Positions 1-12,014 of a DNA stretch of 64,000 bases are shown here, in pieces. The notes beneath the pieces are model-generated. The model was not told where the DNA came from and did no database searches. It saw only the letters and a program-made list of their open reading frames with translations. Position numbers and translations under genes: made by a program. The stretch comes from Gordionus sp. m RMFG-2023 (Eukaryota > Nematomorpha > Gordioida > Chordodea > Parachordodidae). Position 1 is the first letter of the stretch. The number at the start of each line of letters is the position of its first letter. The DNA lies in the NCBI RefSeq assembly GCF_954871325.1, contig NC_088778.1, positions 21,065,120 through 21,129,119 of the forward strand, given 5' to 3'.

Positions 1-1977
1 ATAGTTTACTAGCCAAAAATTTATAAATCATTTATCTTACAATCATTTTATTTTTTTATCCAAAAAGTAATCACCAAACAAAATTAAACATGCCAAACTA
101 TTGACAAACTTTATATTTACATAATTTTTTATTTTAATTAGGGGTAATTCTATAACATATCGTTAACTATTCGGCTTGACCCTTTTAATTTTGATAAAAC
201 TTTGCATACCAAGGGAATTTCATTAGAAGGCATCTAATCCATATGGAATTATATGAATTCCGCGGATACAAGTAAAATTTTATATGGGATTTCTAGTGCA
301 TAGATACAAATTCAATTCCCTTTCCAATATTAATAAGAATGTAATAAAGAGCTCAGAATTAAAAATTGCGAAACATTCATCTGATTCATCAAGTATATTT
401 TTGTACGTCAGTTCTACCCTAACAATATGGTGATATGGCAAAGAATTTATACAAAGACTTTGATCATCAAATTAGAAAAAAATTGAAGGAGTCTTGCAAA
501 GGTTTCTATTTAAGGCAAGGGATACAATAGCTATCCTTAAGGCGAACTATGAAGGTTTTGTTATATCAATTGCCTTATATGAGTAGAACTCACTCTCACT
601 CCCATTTTTGTTTTATTAAATTTCTAATATTTTATTCCTTTTAGTTGGCTTGTTATTATTTTAATACTCAATAATCATTATTTTTAAAATATATAATCAT
701 TGCCCTTTTTGACTTTATTACATTTGTATTTTATTTAAATCATATAATTATTATATGTTCATTTAATTTAATATTAATATTATTGGTAGTCATATTACTC
801 TCATATTTTTATAATAACGTAAATTTAATTATTATCGTAAATGTCTTAATTTAATTGACTATAAAACAAAAGCTGATAATAAACATAAAATTGCAAATAC
901 AGTCCTTAACTTGATAATCCGAATATTTGTTAATTATGACAAAAATTTTGGTATCAACTAACCCACGTACCCAGCCGGGATGGAATAGAGGGACAATTTT
1001 CCTCTCTCTAGTAGACTGAAAATGTAAATTATTTTTAAAGAAATATAAAAGAATTTCATTCATGAATTGCAAGTATCCCTATTTTAAATTATTGTAGAAA
1101 GTAAAATTAATTAAAAAAAATTTTTTGCATTAATGTTTTTTCTCAACGCAGTTAATATTTAAAAAATCACATATCTGGCTCAATTATTTTACAATTTAAA
1201 TCTTGGTATGAAGATTAATTCTAGAAAATCTTTCATGAAAATCAAGCATGCATACTTTAAATTATATTTTGGAGTTTTCCCAAATTTATTAAGAATACTA
1301 TTATATTGGCAAAAGCACAAGCAAAAATAGATTGATGGGATTAACCCTACTATACAATTTGATCTGCAATAAAAAATTGGCTTAATCGCAAAGGAGATTA
1401 AATTTCCATTTATGAATGATGTTATAATTAATTTTTTTGTTTAATTTTATATTTTATACACGATTTACTTGTTGGTATATTACATATAATATTTTTTAAC
1501 AATATTATGAATATTTTATATTCTCTTTTATTAATATTTTTCCAATTTTGTTTGAAATTTTTAAAATATGTTTAGTTATAGTAAATCTTGTATGATGATT
1601 AGTTTTATTAGTTTTGCTAATAACTTTGATTTAGTCGATAATTAACAGCTAAACCAAGATTTAAGCCTAACAAATATTAATTTGTCTAAAATATGGCAGA
1701 TAAACCCTTTGACAAAACTTTTAGCCTTTGGTAATATTTGTTGGGCTAAAATTGTCACCCCACCCCTTTCTTGTAGGAAGTTTCTGAAACTAACAACTAT
1801 AATGCCCAATTAAACAGTTGCCACTATATATAAGAAGGACACATAATAAAAGTAGATATCACTTAAGTTAAGATATTTGAATTCTTTATATCAAATCGTC
1901 TTAAGAAAGATGAAAAAAATATTTATTTACGTTATGGTTTTTAAAACTATTTATATATTTTTTTTGATTTATGTTAG
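1..1977. other. AT-rich stretch, nothing recognised
   Basis: I see no coding island, RNA gene or complete transposon here. A short GC-richer patch near 955-1020 and a self-complementary stretch near 1620-1770 (the GGGCTAAA / TTTAGCC words) may be decayed MITE sequence, but no paired ends or target duplication could be shown. Confidence 0.5.
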
Positions 1978-2199
1978 AACCAAAACAAACCTATCAAAAA
2001 GAGCAAAAAGGAAACCCTTACAGTTCATAAAGAAAACACCTTAAATATATATAAATTTTTGAAATCTACTGGTGAGTCGTCATTTAACAGTGTCGTAGAA
2101 AGTAACAGTTCTTCAAATACTAATTTTATTTTTCGCAAACTGTCGCCTTCTAAATCGCTCTCTACTTCCTGTAAATCATCACCCTTCACAAAATACCAG
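1978..2199 (+). CDS. Candidate internal exon, Ser/Lys-rich, unidentified protein
   Basis: A 222-nt stretch (74 codons, phase 0 at both ends) begins after an acceptor-like pyrimidine-rich ...GTTAG and ends at CAG followed by GTTAAC. The translation is basic at the start (PIKKSKKETLTVHKENTLN) and then serine-rich (SPSKSLSTSCKSSPF), with mixed synonymous codons including TCG, which is unusual for random AT-rich DNA. I do not recognise the protein. A possible following exon lies at 2857-2924 (acceptor TTTGTAG, donor GTAAGA), but it does not keep an open frame when joined in the simplest phase. The stretch could also be chance open frame or transposon remnant. Confidence 0.3.
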
Positions 2200-3534
2200 G
2201 TTAACTTAAAATCAATAATGTATTATATAATTTAATAAATTTACTTTATAAATTTATCAAATTTTAAATTATTTATTCAAACACTTTATTTGCTAATATT
2301 CTTTGAAAGAATATGGAATTATATAAAGGCAAATCAATTTTCTCATGAACCCATCTTGTTATATTTTTTTATCAACAATTACTGTACACCTTTACATGAA
2401 ATTATTTATTTATGTATTTTTAGAAAAATCAGAAAATATCCGAATATAATCATCAAAGTATCAGAAAAAATAAAAAAAGAATATTGAAAAATAGTATATT
2501 CAACTATTTTTGATTATTTTAAAAGTATTGTTTTTATTATTTATAAATATTTATATACTAATTATATCAATGTTGATATTATATTTATGTTCAAAATAAA
2601 ATCTACTGTGAAATATTTTTCTTAATTTGATTTTTTCTCTCATCACTTTTTTATAAGGCTAAATAGAATACCCCTGAGTAGTATACTGTGGCATAGCAAC
2701 ACTCCTGAGATTTTTAAATAGATAAAAATCTCCTAATATTTTAACTTAATTTTTTCAGTGGTCTTCTATTTTATGCCCGCATATATATATTATATATATA
2801 CAAAGTTTCATGTAAATTTATTAAATGATTTTTTAATATGCGAACATTTTTTGTAGGCAATACGACAATTCACAAAGGTTTTTCATTCAAGAAAGAAAAT
2901 CTTTTGATCAATAAAGAAAAAAAAGTAAGAACGATCAAAAAAAAAGAAAAGGTTTCTACAAAAAAAGGGTCAATCAAAAATAGTGTCAATTAAAAAAAGG
3001 AAAAGATTTGTTATAATGATCCTGATATGTCAATTTTCTTTAATTTTGTTATTTTTTCCCTTTTTATAATTAATTTTATTCCAATTTTTTATATATTTTT
3101 TTAAAATTATTCTTTTGTCTTTTTAAAATAAATCGTTTATCCCTGTCATTTTCTCAATTTCATATTTTTTTTTCTCATTCTTTTTTCGTATATTTTTATC
3201 TTCATAATTTTAGAAAATGGTTAATAATAAGAATATAGTTGCTTAAGGAAATGATAGTGGTACTAAAAAAATAAACTTGCAAAAAGTATTCGTCAAATTA
3301 TTTATTTGTGCAAAATGATTGTTTTCATCAAGCTATTAAGATACATTTTTATTTAAGAAACATTTTTTTTAAACATATTTGTTTTTATATTCGAATACTT
3401 TTTTTTGAAAATTTTCCCTAACCTGAGTGATTGTCTGTATATCAAAATATTTCATTATAATTACGATATAAGATACAAAAAATTATAGTAATCATTAATC
3501 ATTTCCTCTCTTCTAAATGTTGGAATATAGATTT
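2200..3534. other. AT-rich stretch, no clear feature
   Basis: Only low-complexity A/T-rich DNA is visible, apart from the weak exon-like patch at 2857-2924 (peptide NTTIHKGFSFKKENLL in one frame) next to a purine-rich AAAG tract. Confidence 0.4.
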
Positions 3535-4540
3535 CTATATTTTTAAAATAAGTCTTTGGGTTATTCCTCTCTCCCCACCCTCTATAACACCTTTTCTGGT
3601 GGTAAGCTCCTTCAACATCTCTCTCCACTTTATGTTATTCATACAATCTCTTTTATCTATTTTATACTTCTTTATATTGGCTCTAACTTTATGGCCCCAT
3701 TGAAGTTTTGGCCTTCCTCTTTTACGTTTGCCCATCACTTCCAAACTTTCAACTTTATTTCCTATGTAGTTCATAGGCCTTCTCATTGTGTGCCCATACC
3801 ACCTAAGTCTGTTTACCATTAACTTAGTCTTAATGGGCACTACCTTTAAACTATTTAGTATTTTTGTACTGCGCACCTTATCCTTTCTTGTTACCCCAGC
3901 AATCATCCTCAGCATTCTCATCTCCATAGTTTGTAAACTTCTCTCGTCTGATTCTTTGGTTGGCCATGTTTCTGAACCATATAGAATAGTTGGTTGTACT
4001 ATGGAACTGTAGATTTTTCCCTTTAATTTGTGTGGGATTCTTTTGTCAAATAGCACTCCAGATAAAGATCTCCACTTTAACCACCCTTGATTAATCTTAT
4101 TCTTTATCTCTTTTTCTATTGTGCCGTTTGTTTGTATAGTGGAGCCCAAATATTTGCAGCTTCCATATGCGGATATCTGCCAATCATTCATTACTCTCCG
4201 TTTCATCTCCTCCTATCACCATATACTCCGTCTTTTCTCTATTTACTTTTAATCCGTGCGTTTCTAGGATATTTATCCAATTCACTAACCTTTCTTTCAT
4301 TTCATTCTTGGATTCGGCAAGTATCACAATATCATCTGCAAATATCATATTCCACGGGACTGTTTGAGGTATAGACTGTGCTAATACATCTATTACTGTA
4401 ATGAAGAGAAGTGGGCTGAGAGCCGACCCTTGATGAACTCCTTCGGCTATTGTGAAGCCTGCTGAAGTACCTGTTGTGCTACGGACCATTGTTGTATGTA
4501 TGGGATTTTGATTTTTAACAAAATCTTTCAATTGGGAAAA
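3535..4540 (-). mobile_element. RTE-type LINE fragment: end of reverse transcriptase and C-terminal domain
   Basis: Two overlapping minus-strand frames encode the end of a non-LTR reverse transcriptase. 4184-4531 holds the segment from GVHQGSALSPLLF through the catalytic MIFADDIVILAES (the FADD box) to the thumb GLKVNREKTEYM. 3535-4206 continues with YLGSTIQTNG, the GKIYSSIVQP and LYGSETWPTKE blocks and the RLRWYGHTMRR motif typical of the RTE/BovB clade. The endonuclease and the first part of the RT are missing, so this is a 5'-truncated copy as LINEs usually leave. One frame change joins the two pieces near 4190-4200. It is one of the better preserved element fragments in the window. The 3' end lies near 3500. 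Confidence 0.85.
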
Positions 4541-4839
4541 TTTATTTTCTATTGTATAAAGAAGATAAAGGCTATATGGTAAGTTGCTAAAAGTGGAATG
4601 ATTAAAAATGGAGAAAGAAAAGAGAACAGGGAAATTAAATGAGAAATAAAAATAGAGGAAATATGATAAAAATGATTATAAATGACATAAAATTTAAAAA
4701 GCCATCACAAAAAGTTAGAAAAAAAATATTACATGACAGTTAAAACTACTACAAAAATAACTCTTTTCCTTTGTTGGTTACCTTTTTCTTATTTTAGATT
4801 CATTTGTAAATTCATTGGTAATACTTAGTGAAAATATAT

Positions 4840-6225
4840 TGAACAATGATTTACCTCGCCAAGTTCACTAAATTCCTTTTGGCGCAAGATTAATTTCTTT
4901 TTCTAAGTCTGATGGTGGAGTTCGGCCAATTGCAATGGGTCTTTTTTTAGGAGACTATTAGCTAAGATAATCGTTGAGTGCATCAAACCTGATGCTTCAA
5001 AAATGTTCCAAACATATCAACTAGGCTTTGGTACTAAAGGGGGATACGAAATAGCCACTCACTCTCTTCGCATATATATCGAAGATCCTCCTCCAGACGC
5101 CGTAGTCTGTAAGCTTGATTTTAAAAATGCTTTTAATTCTTTATCCGGAAAAGCATTTTTGAACATTTTTTAAGAAAAATTCCCAGTTTATGCAAGATTT
5201 ATTGAACAGTCTTATGGTGGTAGAACCCCTCTCAAGTTCGGGGAATATACAATTCCATCTGACAAAGGTATTCAACAAGGAGACTCTTTGGGTCCTCTGA
5301 TCTATAGATAACCTAATTCATTGTCTAAAATCCTTTTTTAATTTAGATTTAAACATATGGTATCTAGATGATGGTACCATTTGCGGACCTTCTAAAAATA
5401 TTCTTGCAGCGATAGAATATATAGAGAAGAGTTAAACATAGGCCTTACTCTAAATAAAGGTAAATCTGAAATATGATTTTTAAATTCAAATACTCGAAGT
5501 CCAAGGGTTTAAAATCATTAAAAAAAGTTAAATTAATCTTCTAGGTTCACTTTTAAGCAGTTTTTCCAACTCAAAGGTGTTCGTGGAAGAATTTTTCAAA
5601 GGCTTATTAGGACTTGAAAATATTTTAAAAGAAATTCCTTCACACCAGAGCTTTTTTCTTTTAAAAAAATATTTATTTTTACCAAATATTTTACATAATT
5701 TTAGATCTTCCTTTTTTTTAAATAATGAAATCATTAATCGTGTTCATGAATTTTTTAGAAGTTTATTAGAAAATATTATATTGGAAGATTTTAATTGGGG
5801 TTTCTCACAATTACCCTCGAAAATGGGTGGTTTAGATTTATATCCTTTAAATCTTATATCTCTTTCCATTTTTGGCATCGCGTTTTGTTGAATAATGCCA
5901 TGATATCTTCTTTTATCTCCCCTAAAGATAACCTTTTAAACTCAGACTTGACAGCTTGGGTATCTTTAGCTCCACCTGAAGCTATTTTATCCACACACAC
6001 CAATCTATTTTCCAACCTTTAATTAAAAAATTTTTAAAAATAATCTCATCAAACCCCCTTTGGAGTATATTCAACTATTACAAAAAGCTGACTGTACTAG
6101 TGGTTATGAATGGTTGGGAAGCATTACCAAGTCGTAGCCTAGGTAACCTATTATCAGATGAACAACTAAGAGTTGCCATAGGCCATCTTGGATTCGGACC
6201 CGTTAATATATATTAAATCACAAAA
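4840..6225 (+). mobile_element. LINE fragment, reverse transcriptase of a restriction-like-endonuclease group
   Basis: Conceptual translation, broken across frames, shows an ordered RT: SKSDGGVRPIAMG, the LLAKII segment, QLGFGTKGGYE, CKLDFKNAFNSL (first catalytic Asp), SDKGIQQGDSLGPL, WYLDDGT (catalytic YxDD-like), LPSKMGGLDLYPL, and finally WEALPSRSLGNLLSDEQL. The order and motifs match LINEs that use a PD-(D/E)xK endonuclease instead of an APE endonuclease (R2/NeSL/Hero-type groups). The zinc knuckle and endonuclease that should follow are absent, so the copy stops short or is overwritten. Several frameshifts and stops are present. The missing C-terminal half is represented by another copy at 39.4-40.6 kb. 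Confidence 0.75.
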
Positions 6226-7329
6226 TTTGGTTATTAGCAATTTGACAAATGATCGTTGTCAAGAAAATGGCATGATGAATATTATCATTAGCACAGTTAA
6301 AACAATCATAAGGGTGAGAATCCTTTTTGGGTAGTATTTCTTTGATTTACTCATTGCAGACCTAAATCTAATTAAAAAATTTTGCTTTACAACATTATTA
6401 TATATTTGATAATTATATTGATTTATGTATTTTCGTAGTTATAAGCAAAAATAAAAACAGAACTCTAGATGAAAAATCAAATAATTACCTAAGACCCATC
6501 TTAATTGTTTTCATTAATTCACATATTTTTTACGCTTTTCACCTATCGCCTAAAAATACCATTTCTATGTGCTTAGTTTTTAAATATGAATGATGGTTCA
6601 AATGATCGTAAAAATCATATTCGAAATTATACACAAGAAAATCAAGCTCTAGATGAAATTGCTAAAGAGGTAAAAAAAAAAATTTATTAGTTCAATTATT
6701 TTAAAATTAGTTTCCTTAGAATATTTGATAAATTTATAATTATATTTATATGTGAAATTTAATTTTTATAAATATTTAAATTAGATATCTTAAAAATTAT
6801 TTGACATAAAGAATTTATTTGTAAATCATAATTATTTATGCTTAGAATTTTATTAATTTTTCTTATGTTATTTTTAATATGCATAATCTAATCACAATAA
6901 TTTTTTGCTATATAATTACTAGAAATATTGCCTTGTATGCTTTTTTTAATAATGTTATTTTTTGAAAAATTATCATAAATAACTAAATTTATGAAAATTT
7001 AAAATCAAAGCAAATATATTAATTTTTATCAATTACTTATATAATATTTTTTTGGATTTTGAATTGTTGTCATCACTACAAGACTTCATAAGTAGCATTT
7101 TTGGAATTGTTCAGTAGAGAAAAAACTATCTTAATTGTTATTATAATTATAAAATATATACTTATTAATGAATTTTAACTTTTAATTATGGTTTTTAAAA
7201 AAATATATTTACGTATATGACCCTCATATCACTTATGAGCTTTTGTTTTTAAATATAATAACGTTAAGAATTTTATTTTACTATTTTTTAAAAAAAATAC
7301 AAAAGCTAAAAATATCAGTTACAAGATTT
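6226..7329. other. AT-rich stretch, nothing recognised
   Basis: No open frame with protein-like composition, repeat pair or RNA fold was recognised between the LINE fragment and the MITE that follows. Confidence 0.4.
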
Positions 7330-8049
7330 TATGGCTGTGCCGATCCACAAATTTTTTACCTATCCAATCTGATATTACTAAAAACTGATTATATTGATTT
7401 TTACTTACAATCTATCTTTTATCAATGTCATGAATATATCAATATTTTCTACTTTAAAAAAAACCAATTAACTTTCATGAATGATTAAGTGTATTTTATT
7501 TTTTTATTTTTCATAAGTTAAATATTCTCATTTATAATATTTGCAATGTTTATGGGTGAATGTAGTGTTGTTCATTTGGTCTATTTTTAAAAGGGCCAAA
7601 TCAAAATTTTAACTAAAATATTATTGCCTATGCCTTAAAATAATAGAAATCCAAAATTTTCTTGGAGAAATCAATAAGCAAGAATAATTTACTCTAGGTT
7701 AAAATTTTGAGTTAATCGTTTAAAATTGACTAAATCGAGCCGATTAGCAACATTAATGTTACTCATTAGATGCTTTTAAATCTTTTCTTTTTTCAAATAA
7801 TGTAACAATAAACAGTTTAAAATTTAAATTATACTATTTTTTTAAACATTACAACAAATAACTATAATTTATTATTATGAAATTATTTATAAAATAAAAA
7901 AAATTATATAATTATATATACAATTGTAAAATAACCAAAAACATAAAAAATATTGGATCTGATAGGGGGTTTAAAAAGATCTTCCAATCTGATATTTTTA
8001 AAACGCTAAATATCTGTGTCATTCAATATTAGATATTGGCACAGCTCTA
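7330..8049. mobile_element. hAT-type MITE with 8-bp target duplication
   Basis: The ends are inverted (TATGGCTGTGCC on the left; the reverse complement of the right end reads TAGAGCTGTGCC). An exact 8-bp direct repeat CAAGATTT lies at 7322-7329 and 8050-8057. TAGGGCTGTGCC-like ends and 8-bp duplications are hallmarks of hAT transposons. The 720-bp body is non-coding and contains a second, nested MITE (7563-7755). A related copy lies at 10400-11200. Confidence 0.85.
7563..7755. mobile_element. Small MITE (TAGTGTTGTT family) nested in the hAT-type MITE
   Basis: The left end TAGTGTTGTT...TTTGGTCTATTTTTAAAA and the right end, read in reverse complement as TAATGTTGCTAATCGGC...GATTTAGTC, are related to each other and to the ends of the elements at 43.73 kb and 52.07-52.50 kb. 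It lies inside the 720-bp MITE, so it is younger than its host copy. No matching target duplication was found. Confidence 0.5.
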
Positions 8050-8754
8050 CAAGATTTTGATAGCTTGTTTTTTTTCGCACATATTATGTGGTTATGTTAT
8101 AAAAAACTAGTTTTTTTACTAGTTATTGAGACACAATCTTTTGAGAGAGATGATAACTGGTATTGATGAACCAATTTATCCAAAAAAGGTACTTTTGAAA
8201 AATTGCTACTTATGAGATCTTCCAGTTGTGAATATTTTAATTTGCATTATTTACATTATTTACATTTTTTTATGTGATAATTTGTTTAAGAGTAATTAGA
8301 CATTGTATGAGTTAAAGATATTTTTGGATTGGAAAATTATGATGGACATTCTTTGCCATAGATAAAGCCCTTCCTTAGGGTTGCCTGTGATTTATCATGT
8401 TTTTGCCCTATTGTTTTGAAAAATTTAGAGCTTGAGGTTCAAATGGATCACAGGTGATAGGAATATTTATTAGTTTTTAAGTTTTCTACTGTCATGATGG
8501 AGTTGGTAGTAAAGGATACACGGCAAAACAATCTAATCATTTGTATTCACAATTAAAGGGTATACCTTGGTTCCAAGGGATTAGGGTCATCCCATTGGGC
8601 CTGGTTTGATTGTTGGCTTGAGGTTGGAAGGTTCTAGTGTGGAAGGGTTGTAGCTCTCAATGTCCTATTCAAATTGATGACAGAGTTCCTGGGTAGTCTG
8701 CCTTTTGAAAAGTGACAATGTAGAGGTCTATGGCCTAGGTAAATATGGGTGTAT
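8050..8754. other. Unrecognised, somewhat GC-richer DNA
   Basis: This stretch is less AT-rich than its surroundings, particularly 8380-8750, and has a remnant-like look in several frames, but I could not place it in a family. It is the flank into which the hAT element at 8763 inserted. Confidence 0.3.
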
Positions 8755-9059
8755 CAGAGGGCCAGAGTTGTTACACGATATTTTTTTAGGTAGCCATAGC
8801 TAATAGTGGCTACTTTTTTTGTAATTATTTAATTTTTTAGTGCGCTACTTTTTTTGAAATTAGATAAGTAGCGCTACTTAGCTACTTTCAAAAAATATAA
8901 TGAAGGTAAGTATAAACATGAAAATTTAAATATAATATCATAATTAATTATAATTTTTATGATTTATTATTTTATTTTGAAATTGAAATATATTTTTAAT
9001 TTGTAATTTATATTTTCATTTGTATTATAAACCTAAATCATGTGTTAATCATTTAAAAT

Positions 9060-9238
9060 GTCATCGCCTATGGATATCCAAATTGCTGAAAGTGATTCAG
9101 AGTCAGACAATGATATTAATGAAATGAAAGATACCAAGGAAGAAAATGTTCTTAATAGCTATAATACACCCATTCCCTAGATTTGAAATTTTTTTAAAAA
9201 TAAATTAAAAACCAAAAAGGGCTTCAAATTTATTTGCC
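9060..9238 (+). pseudogene. hAT transposase remnant, N-terminal part
   Basis: ATG at 9058-9060 opens a short acidic segment (ESDSESDNDINEMKDTK) followed, after a stop, by IWNFFKNKLKTKKG, which resembles the W-x-x-F start of a BED zinc finger. The frame is cut by the piggyBac insertion at the TTAA site. The remaining finger residues resume at 11309. Confidence 0.55.
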
Positions 9239-9548
9239 TAACCCTTCAATACTCTGGTGGGGTATATGAAACCCCAGGCATGCTAGAAATGATATTAATA
9301 AAAACGGTTAAATATTATGATCTGGATTCTTCAGTAGCTTCATCAAATGTATCTTAGAATCTATATTCCACATTTCACATATTTCGGTTGAGTATTTTTT
9401 AAGATATAAGCATTTTGTGACTGATTGGGGTTTGTGAGACCCCACCAGAGTAAATTTGTAATTTTTTAAGAATATATTTTTTTTAAATTATAAATATATA
9501 CTACTATATTATAAAATTTATTAAAACAAAATTTAAATATCTTTTATT

Positions 9549-10048
9549 TTGATTGAGATATATGAAAAAGAAAACTTAAACATTTTTTTTGGTAGAGTTG
9601 TTTTATTCTTATTTTCACCATTTGGCTCATTTCTAAATTATTTTTATCATTTACCAGACAATAAACATAAATATTATTTATATGAAATTATATATTATAT
9701 CTATTTCTCTGTAAAATTAGCTAAAAATAAGGTGACTCAATTATGGAAATCTGATGGGTTTGGAATTGAGATATTTTGAGCAACAATGACACTCAAAAGA
9801 TTCAGAATTCTAATTCATACAATAAGATTTGATGACATATTAACAAGAGAAGAAAGAAAATGGTAGACAAAGCAACTCACATTAGAAATATTTTTCAAGA
9901 ATTTGTTGATAACTGCTACAGATCTTATACAATATCAGAATATGCAACCCTAGATGAAATGCTTCCAGCATTTCATGGTAAATGCCAATTCAGGCAATAC
10001 ATGCCAAATAAACCATCAAAATATGGCATAAAACTATACTCCTTATAA
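9549..10048 (+). pseudogene. piggyBac transposase fragment with first catalytic Asp region
   Basis: Two plus-strand frames give recognisable DDE_Tnp_1_7 (piggyBac) sequence: LWKSDGFGIEIF, then ATMTLKRFRILIHTIRFDD and LTREERKMVDK, IRNIFQEFVDNC, EYATLDEMLPAFHGKCQFR and YMPNKPSKYGIKLYS. The TLDEML block contains the first catalytic aspartate. The remainder of the catalytic domain and the Cys-rich tail are absent here. One in-frame stop separates the two pieces. A piggyBac-like Cys-rich tail from another copy is present at 30.0-30.3 kb on the opposite strand. Confidence 0.88.
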
Positions 10049-10399
10049 AAAAAACAAAATATTTTTGTCAAATATGTCAAATAAATTTATGTTTAGAACA
10101 CATTAATATTTTATGTAATAAATGTTTTGCATGTCAAATTTAGCATTATTCAATGTTCTATATTTTTTATATATTAAAATATATTAGTGTAATTTTTTTT
10201 TTATATTGAAGAATAAAGATCCATATTATGAATTATCATGATTATATGATGGATAAATTATTTTTTTAATTTTATATTTTAAATTTAAAAAAAAGCTTTT
10301 TAAAAAATTTTGGCACAAATTATAATTATCCTCATCATCTTTAATCTAGGCTTAAGAAATAAAAATATTTAAATATTTTATCAAGCTTAAGGTTAGATC

Positions 10400-11200
10400 T
10401 AGGGCCGATCCACATATTTTTCACCTATCCGATCCGATATTTTCCGATATTGTTTCAAAACCGATGCGATACCGATCCAATATTTATACTGATTTTTAAT
10501 CACCCCCGTTTGAACCAAATGTAATTAAGCGAATTATGAATTTAATTTAATTTTTTTATTTCTACAATTAAGTAAGACTATAATAAAAAAATATATATTT
10601 AATAATATATCCATTTTATGTTGGTATGAATTATAAAATTGTAATATTTAATATATAAAATTATAATATATTAGATTTTTTAATAAATATGAGACCCTCC
10701 AGTTTCTGGGAATAAGCTTCTATGATATGGACTATCTATACCTCCTGCCCACCCCCTATACCCTTTAATATCTTATTTTGATTTATTTCCCTTTTTTTTA
10801 CCAAGGCAGACTCAGATGATTCCGCAGATAACGCATTTTGCAAAATAATCTTTGTCTTTCGTAAAATATTTCCATAATTCAGATACCATATTTAAAAAAA
10901 TTTTTTTATTTTAAAGTATGAATAAAAAAAATTTTATTTAAAAAGATTTAAAATAAATAAAACGTTGGGTGTTTCTTTCTATTTTTATAAAAAAAAACTT
11001 TTAAAATACTATAAATCTATTTTAAAAAAGAAATAAAATTTTAAAAAATTATTTAGAAAATATTATAATAATGTAAAATAAAATAACATAAAATAAAATA
11101 ACACGGATCGAGTTTTTACAGGTATCGGCCCCATCCGATATTCTCGGAAAACACTAAGTATCGATACCGATCCGATATTTATTATTGGCGCAGCCCCTTA
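10400..11200. mobile_element. hAT-type MITE inside the piggyBac element
   Basis: The left end TAGGGCCGATCC and right end (reverse complement TAAGGGGCTGCGCC) match the ends of the MITE at 7330-8049. Both copies share the GATCCACA...ACCTATCC and CCGATATT words next to the ends. The copy is about 800 bp with no coding capacity. The 8-bp target duplication is not clearly preserved (TAGATCTA-like on the left, TATATCCA on the right). Confidence 0.75.
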
Positions 11201-11308
11201 TATCCAAATATCAAATGAAAATTATGAATATAACTAGAGATATATACATTTGAATATTAAACCCCACCCGAGTACTAACGTCATTTTTTTCACCGGAGTA
11301 TTGAAGGG

Positions 11309-11760
11309 TTAAAATGTAAAAAAAATATCTCCTCAAATCAATCCAGTTATAACCTCAAGAAACACCTAAAGGTAAATTGTCATTTTTAATAGTATTTTTT
11401 ATTTTATAAGACTGTTCATGCCAATAGTTTTAAGGAAATGGAGAAACATCTAAATAATTTTGGTATATGCCACTCTACATCCAAAAAGTCTTCAATTCAA
11501 ACCAAATTAATAAATAATACAAATGCCAATATTTCTAAGAAATTGGCTGATAGTTATTGTTGATTATATAATTGATACAGTTCAGCCAATGTCCTTGGTT
11601 GATAATTCATCATTTACCATTTATGTCGCCAGACACTAATGAATAAAATAGCAGATAACTTTAAAGTGTTGAAAGATGCTCTAATAGTAGAGTTATCAGA
11701 GATATCATATATATATGTACCACGGTAGATAGTTGGACACATATCACAAGATAAAAACTT
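11309..11760 (+). pseudogene. hAT transposase remnant resuming after the piggyBac
   Basis: Directly after the TTAA the reading KCKKNISSNQSSYNLKKHL completes a BED-type zinc finger (Cys-x2 region, then NLKKHL). Further on, IVDYIIDTVQPMSLVDNSSF matches the hAT block usually written QPFSVVENxxF, and a degenerate TTVDSWTH segment recalls the TTDGWT block around the first catalytic Asp. Several frame changes and stops are present and no C-terminal dimerisation domain follows before the terminal repeat. Confidence 0.7.
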
Positions 11761-12014
11761 ATAAAATGCAACAAATTACCATAAATATTTATTTTTATTA
11801 CATAAATTAATATTTATAAATGTTGATTTTTATATATTTACTATACAATAACATAAGCAAAAAATAAAACAAATTTGTTTCTAAATTTTTTTTTATAAAA
11901 AGTAGCTAAAGCTACTTTAAAGAAATAGTAGCTAATAGCGCGCTACTTTTTTTGATAAATAGCGATAGCAGTAGCGCGCTATTAAAAGTAGCGATTAACA
12001 ACTCTGCAGAGGGC

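Larger units (their letters stand above)
9242..11308 (+). mobile_element. piggyBac element inserted in the hAT BED-finger coding region
   Basis: The termini are inverted: CCCTTCAATACTCTGGTGG at the left and, in reverse complement, CCCTTCAATACTCCGGTG at the right. The right side is flanked by TTAA (11309-11312) and the left by CTAA, one mutation away from the TTAA duplication that piggyBac makes. GGGGT/ACCCC-rich words follow inside both ends. The left half carries a decayed transposase (9549-10048) and the right half is occupied by a hAT-type MITE (10400-11200). The insertion point falls inside the BED finger of the surrounding hAT, which orders the events: hAT first, piggyBac second, MITE third. 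Confidence 0.88.
8763..12006 (+). mobile_element. hAT transposon, outer layer of a three-element nest
   Basis: The ends are perfect 11-bp inverted repeats (CAGAGTTGTTA / TAACAACTCTG), followed inward by subterminal arrays of GTAGC and GCGCTAC words. Both sides carry an exact 8-bp target duplication CAGAGGGC (8755-8762 and 12007-12014). Removing the 2.1-kb piggyBac insertion leaves about 1.2 kb, so the hAT is internally deleted. Its remaining coding parts run on the plus strand: an acidic N-terminus (SDSESDNDINEM, from 9060), the start of a BED finger (IWNFFKNKL) before the piggyBac, and the rest of the finger and a QPMSLVDNSSF motif after it. It cannot make its own transposase. Confidence 0.92.

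Noticed and set aside
3556-4374. Plus-strand frames over the RTE LINE
   Set aside because: They are shadows of the minus-strand reverse transcriptase, which has the conserved motifs.
8300-8750. Decayed retroelement or gene in the GC-richer flank
   Set aside because: No motif of any polymerase, protease or host family could be read in six frames.
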